From contig JAHZHS010000031.1 of the NCBI GenBank assembly GCA_019420135.1, forward strand, positions 1 through 16,103: DNA of 16,103 nt, read 5' to 3'. The position numbers were made by a program, and so were the translations under genes. Below the pieces are notes generated by a model that saw only the letters and a program-made list of their open reading frames with translations, had not been told where the DNA came from and searched no databases. Positions 13,250 to 16,103 of this stretch are shown piece after piece; position 1 is the first letter of the stretch, and every line of letters begins with the position of its first letter. This DNA comes from Oscillospiraceae bacterium. GTDB lineage: Bacteria > Bacillota > Clostridia > Oscillospirales > Ruminococcaceae.

Positions 13250-14467
13250 ATGGCAAAAATCGCGATCATGGGGTTCGGCACGGTAGGCAGCGGTGTGCTG
13301 GAAGTCTGCCGCAGGAATGCCGCAGCCATTGCCCGGCGGGCGGGGGAACCCGTTGAGGTCAAATACATTCTGGATGTGCGGGACTTTTCCGACAGCCCGG
13401 ATGCAGCTCTGTTTGTCAAGGATCTGGATTTCATTCTGGCCGACCCGGAAGTGCGTGTGGTGGTCGAGACCATCGGTGGCACCCGCTTTGCCTATCCGTA
13501 CGTCCGCCGCTGCCTGGAAAGCGGCCGCAGCGTCTGTACCAGCAATAAAGAGATGGTGGCTACTTACGGCGCCGAACTGCTGGCTCTGGCGCGGGAGCAT
13601 GGTGCCGCTTTTCTGTTTGAGGCCAGTGTGGGCGGAGGGACGCCCATCATCACCCCCATGCATCAGTGCCTGGCGGCCAACCACATCAGCCAGATCGAGG
13701 GCATCGTCAACGGCACTACCAACTTCATGCTGACCAAGATGAAGCGGGAGGGCATGAGTTTTGAGGAGGCCCTCCACCTGGCCCAGAAGCTGGGCTATGC
13801 CGAGACCAAGGACCCCGGCGATGATGTGGATGGCCGGGACGCCTGCCGCAAGATTGCCATTCTGGCCAGCCTGGCCTGCGGTCATCATGTCTACCCGGAC
13901 AACATTCCCACCCGGGGTATCCGGGAGCTGACCGCCCTGGATGTCAAGGCGGCGGAATCCCTGGAATGCGTCATCAAGCTCATTGCCTGGTACCGGGAGG
14001 AGGACGACGGCGGCCTGAGCGCGGGTGTGGAGCCCATGCTGGTGCCGGACACCAACCAGCTGGCAGGTGTGGATGACGTCTTCAATGCCATCCTCGTCAA
14101 GGGCGACATGCTGGGGGATGTAGTGTTCTACGGCAAGGGGGCGGGCAAGCTGCCCACCGCCAGTGCCGTGGTTGCCGATGTCATCGATGCCCTCAAGGAA
14201 GGCTCGGCGGTGCACGACAGCCTGTTCTGGCAGCCCGCCGAAAAGCTGGACCATATGCTGGAGGACAAAAAGACTTATACCTGGTGTGTCCGGGTACGGG
14301 GCGGCGCCTACGGATTCTCACTGCCCATGGAGCCGGTCCGCTCGGAGAACGGCCAGACCGTCTGCCGTGTGAATAACGCCACCCGGGCGCAGATCGATGC
14401 CCTGGCCGCCGAGATGCGGACCCGCGGCTGCGAGATGCTTCTGGCTCTCAAACAGATGCCGGCGTGA
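13250..14467 (+). CDS. hom: Homoserine dehydrogenase
   Basis: Reduces aspartate 4-semialdehyde to homoserine with NAD(P)H, a branch point to threonine and methionine. The protein has 405 residues: the nucleotide motif GFGTVG at 8-13, TSNKEMVA with K100, EASVGGGTPII, GIVNGTTNFMLTKM, and DDVDGRDACRK (191-201) with the acidic and lysine residues of the active site. After about residue 330 the C-terminal part is short and only weakly like the ACT domain of longer enzymes such as B. subtilis Hom (about 430 residues), so allosteric control by threonine may be altered or weak. The ATG at 13250 follows GAGGGGAGA (13233-13241). It lies between the ACT-HTH gene and thrB in one transcription unit. Confidence 0.95.
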   Translation: MAKIAIMGFGTVGSGVLEVCRRNAAAIARRAGEPVEVKYILDVRDFSDSPDAALFVKDLDFILADPEVRVVVETIGGTRFAYPYVRRCLESGRSVCTSNKEMVATYGAELLALAREHGAAFLFEASVGGGTPIITPMHQCLAANHISQIEGIVNGTTNFMLTKMKREGMSFEEALHLAQKLGYAETKDPGDDVDGRDACRKIAILASLACGHHVYPDNIPTRGIRELTALDVKAAESLECVIKLIAWYREEDDGGLSAGVEPMLVPDTNQLAGVDDVFNAILVKGDMLGDVVFYGKGAGKLPTASAVVADVIDALKEGSAVHDSLFWQPAEKLDHMLEDKKTYTWCVRVRGGAYGFSLPMEPVRSENGQTVCRVNNATRAQIDALAAEMRTRGCEMLLALKQMPA

Positions 14468-14491
14468 CGTCGGAGGGAGGAACAGCATACA

Positions 14492-15382
14492 ATGATTACG
14501 GTCACCGTACCTGCCACCAGCGCCAATGTCGGCGCAGGATTCGACTCGCTGGGCCTGGCACTTTCCATGCATAACGTCTTTACCTTTGAGGAGGCCGACC
14601 GCATCTATATTTCCTCGGTGGACAACACGCGGGTGCCCGCCGGGGCAAACAATCTGGTTTTCCGCAGCGCCCGCGCCGTCTACGACCAGCTGGGCATTCC
14701 GCTGCCGGGGCTGCGCATCACCCAGCGCAACGATATCCCTATGGCCCGGGGCCTGGGTTCCAGCTCGGCCTGCATTGTGGCGGGCATTCTGGGCGCCAAC
14801 GCCCTTTTGGGCGGACGCCTGACCAAGCGCCAGATGCTGACGCTGGCCACCGCCATCGAGGGCCATCCCGACAATGTGGCCCCGGCCATGCTGGGCGGTT
14901 TTGTCACCAGCGTCTATGATGAGGGCCAGGTCTACACCGTCAAGAAGCACATTGATGAGGAACTGGCCTTTGCTGCCTTTGTGCCCAATTTCGGGCTGCT
15001 GACCGCCAAGGCCCGTGCGGCCCTGCCCCAGATGGTCTCCCACAAGGATGCCGTCTATAATCTGTCGCGGGCAGCGCTGGCCACGGCGGCATTCTGCGAC
15101 GGTGACTACGACCTGCTGGGCGTTGCCACCAAGGATGCCCTGCATCAGAGTTACCGTCTGCCTCTGATCCCCGGCGGGGACGAGGTTTTCGAGCTGGCAC
15201 TTGACATGGGCGCTCTGGCCGTGTATATTTCGGGTGCGGGGCCCACCATTATGGCGGTGGTCCGCCGAAACGATAAGGAATTCTTTGAGCGGGCGTCGGC
15301 GGCGCTGACGGCCGATGAAAAACTCAAGGCTTTCACCGTTCACCGGCTGTTGGCCGACAATGTCGGCGCAACCGTGCAGTGA
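14492..15382 (+). CDS. thrB: Homoserine kinase
   Basis: Phosphorylates homoserine to O-phosphohomoserine with ATP, the substrate of threonine synthase. It is a 296-residue GHMP kinase: motif 1 PATSANVGAGFDSLGLAL near the N-terminus, the ATP loop ARGLGSSSA (85-93), HPDNVAPAMLGG, and the C-terminal motif ISGAGPTIMAVV. The length is normal. The ATG at 14492 follows GGAGGGAGG (14472-14480) at a somewhat long distance of eleven bases. It starts 24 bases after hom. No thrC is in the window, so threonine synthase is encoded elsewhere or after lysC. Confidence 0.95.
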   Translation: MITVTVPATSANVGAGFDSLGLALSMHNVFTFEEADRIYISSVDNTRVPAGANNLVFRSARAVYDQLGIPLPGLRITQRNDIPMARGLGSSSACIVAGILGANALLGGRLTKRQMLTLATAIEGHPDNVAPAMLGGFVTSVYDEGQVYTVKKHIDEELAFAAFVPNFGLLTAKARAALPQMVSHKDAVYNLSRAALATAAFCDGDYDLLGVATKDALHQSYRLPLIPGGDEVFELALDMGALAVYISGAGPTIMAVVRRNDKEFFERASAALTADEKLKAFTVHRLLADNVGATVQ

Positions 15383-15403
15383 CCGTGCAGATAGAAACCG
15401 GCT

Positions 15404-15428
15404 GCGGTCGGGCCTTCGGGCACACCGC
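15404..15428 (+). other. Stable UUCG-capped hairpin between thrB and lysC
   Basis: GCGGT (15404-15408) pairs with ACCGC (15424-15428); inside it GCC (15412-15414) and GGC (15419-15421) are closed by a TTCG loop, the extra-stable C(UUCG)G type. There is no T tract. It lies in the 75-base gap before lysC and may mark an RNA-processing site or guard the upstream mRNA end. Confidence 0.45.
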
Positions 15429-15457
15429 GGCCAATGAATGGGGAGGAATTTCACGAT

Positions 15458-16103
15458 ATGGGACTGATCGTACAAAAGTTTGGTGGTACCTCGGTCAAGG
15501 ACCGCAGCCGGATCTTCAACGTGGCGCGCATCGTCGCCAACCCCCGCAAGGCGGGCAATGATGTTGTGGTGGTAGTTTCGGCCCAGGGCGACACCACGGA
15601 TGATCTGATTGCCAAGGCGGCGGAGATCTCCAGCAACCCTTCTGACCGTGAGATGGATATGCTGCTGTCCACAGGCGAGCAGATTTCCATTGCTTTGCTT
15701 ACCATGGCACTGCAGGAGCTGGGCATTTCCGCCATCAGCCTGACGGGCTGGCAGGCGGGCTTTGCCACCGACCGGGCTTACACCAAGGCGCGGATCAAGC
15801 GCATCAACACCGAGCGCCTGGAAAGCGAACTGGCCCGCAACCGTGTAGTGGTTGTGGCGGGCTTCCAGGGTCTCAACCGTTCGGACGACATCACCACCCT
15901 GGGCCGCGGCGGCAGCGATACCTCCGCCGTGGCACTGGCCGCAGCGCTGCACGCCGACCGCTGCCAGATCTTCACCGATGTGGAGGGCGTTTATACCGCT
16001 GACCCCCGCAAGCTGCCCAAAGCCACCAAGCTCAAGGAGATCACCTTTGACGAGATGCTGGAGCTTGCCAGCCTGGGCGCACAGGTGCTCAACAACCGCA
16101 GCG
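15458..16103 (+). CDS. lysC: Aspartate kinase (3' partial)
   Basis: Phosphorylates aspartate, the first step to lysine, threonine and methionine. The 215 visible residues are the catalytic amino-acid-kinase domain: KFGGTSV (7-13), VVVSAQGDTTDDL, LLSTGEQIS, VVVAGFQGLN, TTLGRGGSDTSAVALAAAL and FTDVEGVYTADPR, all in usual order. The regulatory ACT domains would follow beyond the window end. The ATG at 15458 follows GGGGAGGAA (15440-15448) at nine bases. It lies 75 bases after thrB on the same strand, consistent with a single operon from the promoter at 12715-12743, though a hairpin stands between them. Confidence 0.95.
   Translation, partial: MGLIVQKFGGTSVKDRSRIFNVARIVANPRKAGNDVVVVVSAQGDTTDDLIAKAAEISSNPSDREMDMLLSTGEQISIALLTMALQELGISAISLTGWQAGFATDRAYTKARIKRINTERLESELARNRVVVVAGFQGLNRSDDITTLGRGGSDTSAVALAAALHADRCQIFTDVEGVYTADPRKLPKATKLKEITFDEMLELASLGAQVLNNRS

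Noticed and set aside
14318..15952. Long minus-strand open frame across thrB and lysC
   Set aside because: It is a shadow of two confidently identified genes with no motif of its own.
1..16103. CRISPR arrays, insertion sequences, tRNA genes, phage or plasmid features
   Set aside because: No regularly spaced repeats, transposase motifs, terminal inverted repeats or tRNA-like folds were seen; the window reads as ordinary chromosomal operons.

Overview
The window looks like a chromosomal core segment from a GC-rich, Gram-positive-type gut Clostridia member, probably Oscillospiraceae/Ruminococcaceae of the Faecalibacterium-Gemmiger-Subdoligranulum kind. That placement rests on gene content (FtsEX with CwlO/PcsB-like M23 hydrolases, a BofC-C-like protein, an ACT-HTH threonine regulator beside hom-thrB) and strong AGGAGG-type ribosome sites; it is an impression, not a search result. 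No mobile element, CRISPR array, rRNA or tRNA gene was seen.

Layout. (1) 1-5563, plus strand: a division/cell-wall operon of ftsE (5' end outside the window), ftsX, two tandem secreted coiled-coil M23 endopeptidases, a 36-residue membrane protein, and an S41 (CtpA-like) protein whose catalytic serine position is glycine. (2) 5773-6672: rsmA/ksgA, behind a 200-nt leader with competing inverted repeats. (3) 6811-9330: a mini-operon with its own promoter encoding an acyl carrier protein, a MaoC-type hydratase, a divergent short-chain reductase and a large GNAT-like protein. The last gene starts at a TTG inside the reductase gene. This is the most accessory-looking part and may make or attach a dedicated acyl group. 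(4) 9353-9667, minus strand: a small membrane-anchored BofC-C-like protein. (5) 9855-12437: a class A penicillin-binding protein whose frame is interrupted by one TAG between the SxxK and SxN motifs, followed by a long perfect-looking terminator. (6) 12786-16103: an ACT-HTH regulator, homoserine dehydrogenase, homoserine kinase and aspartate kinase (3' end outside the window), preceded by a promoter with a 15-bp palindrome at the expected transcription start.

How the parts work together. FtsEX should gate the two M23 enzymes. They share a nearly identical docking-like helix region but have different signal, coiled-coil and catalytic parts, which suggests two alternative outputs from one ABC-type switch. 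The S41 pseudoprotease and the tiny membrane protein in the same run are candidate modulators. The final operon covers the first step (aspartate kinase), homoserine formation and homoserine phosphorylation on the way to threonine, with a probable autoregulator as first gene.

The observations most worth checking are the S41 serine-to-glycine change, the amber codon and doubtful start of the PBP, the homogenised block in the tandem hydrolases, the ACP-MaoC-SDR-GNAT cassette, and the palindromic operator in front of the ACT-HTH gene. All sixteen gene ends visible in the window use TGA (10) or TAA (6), none TAG, which matters when judging the amber codon.
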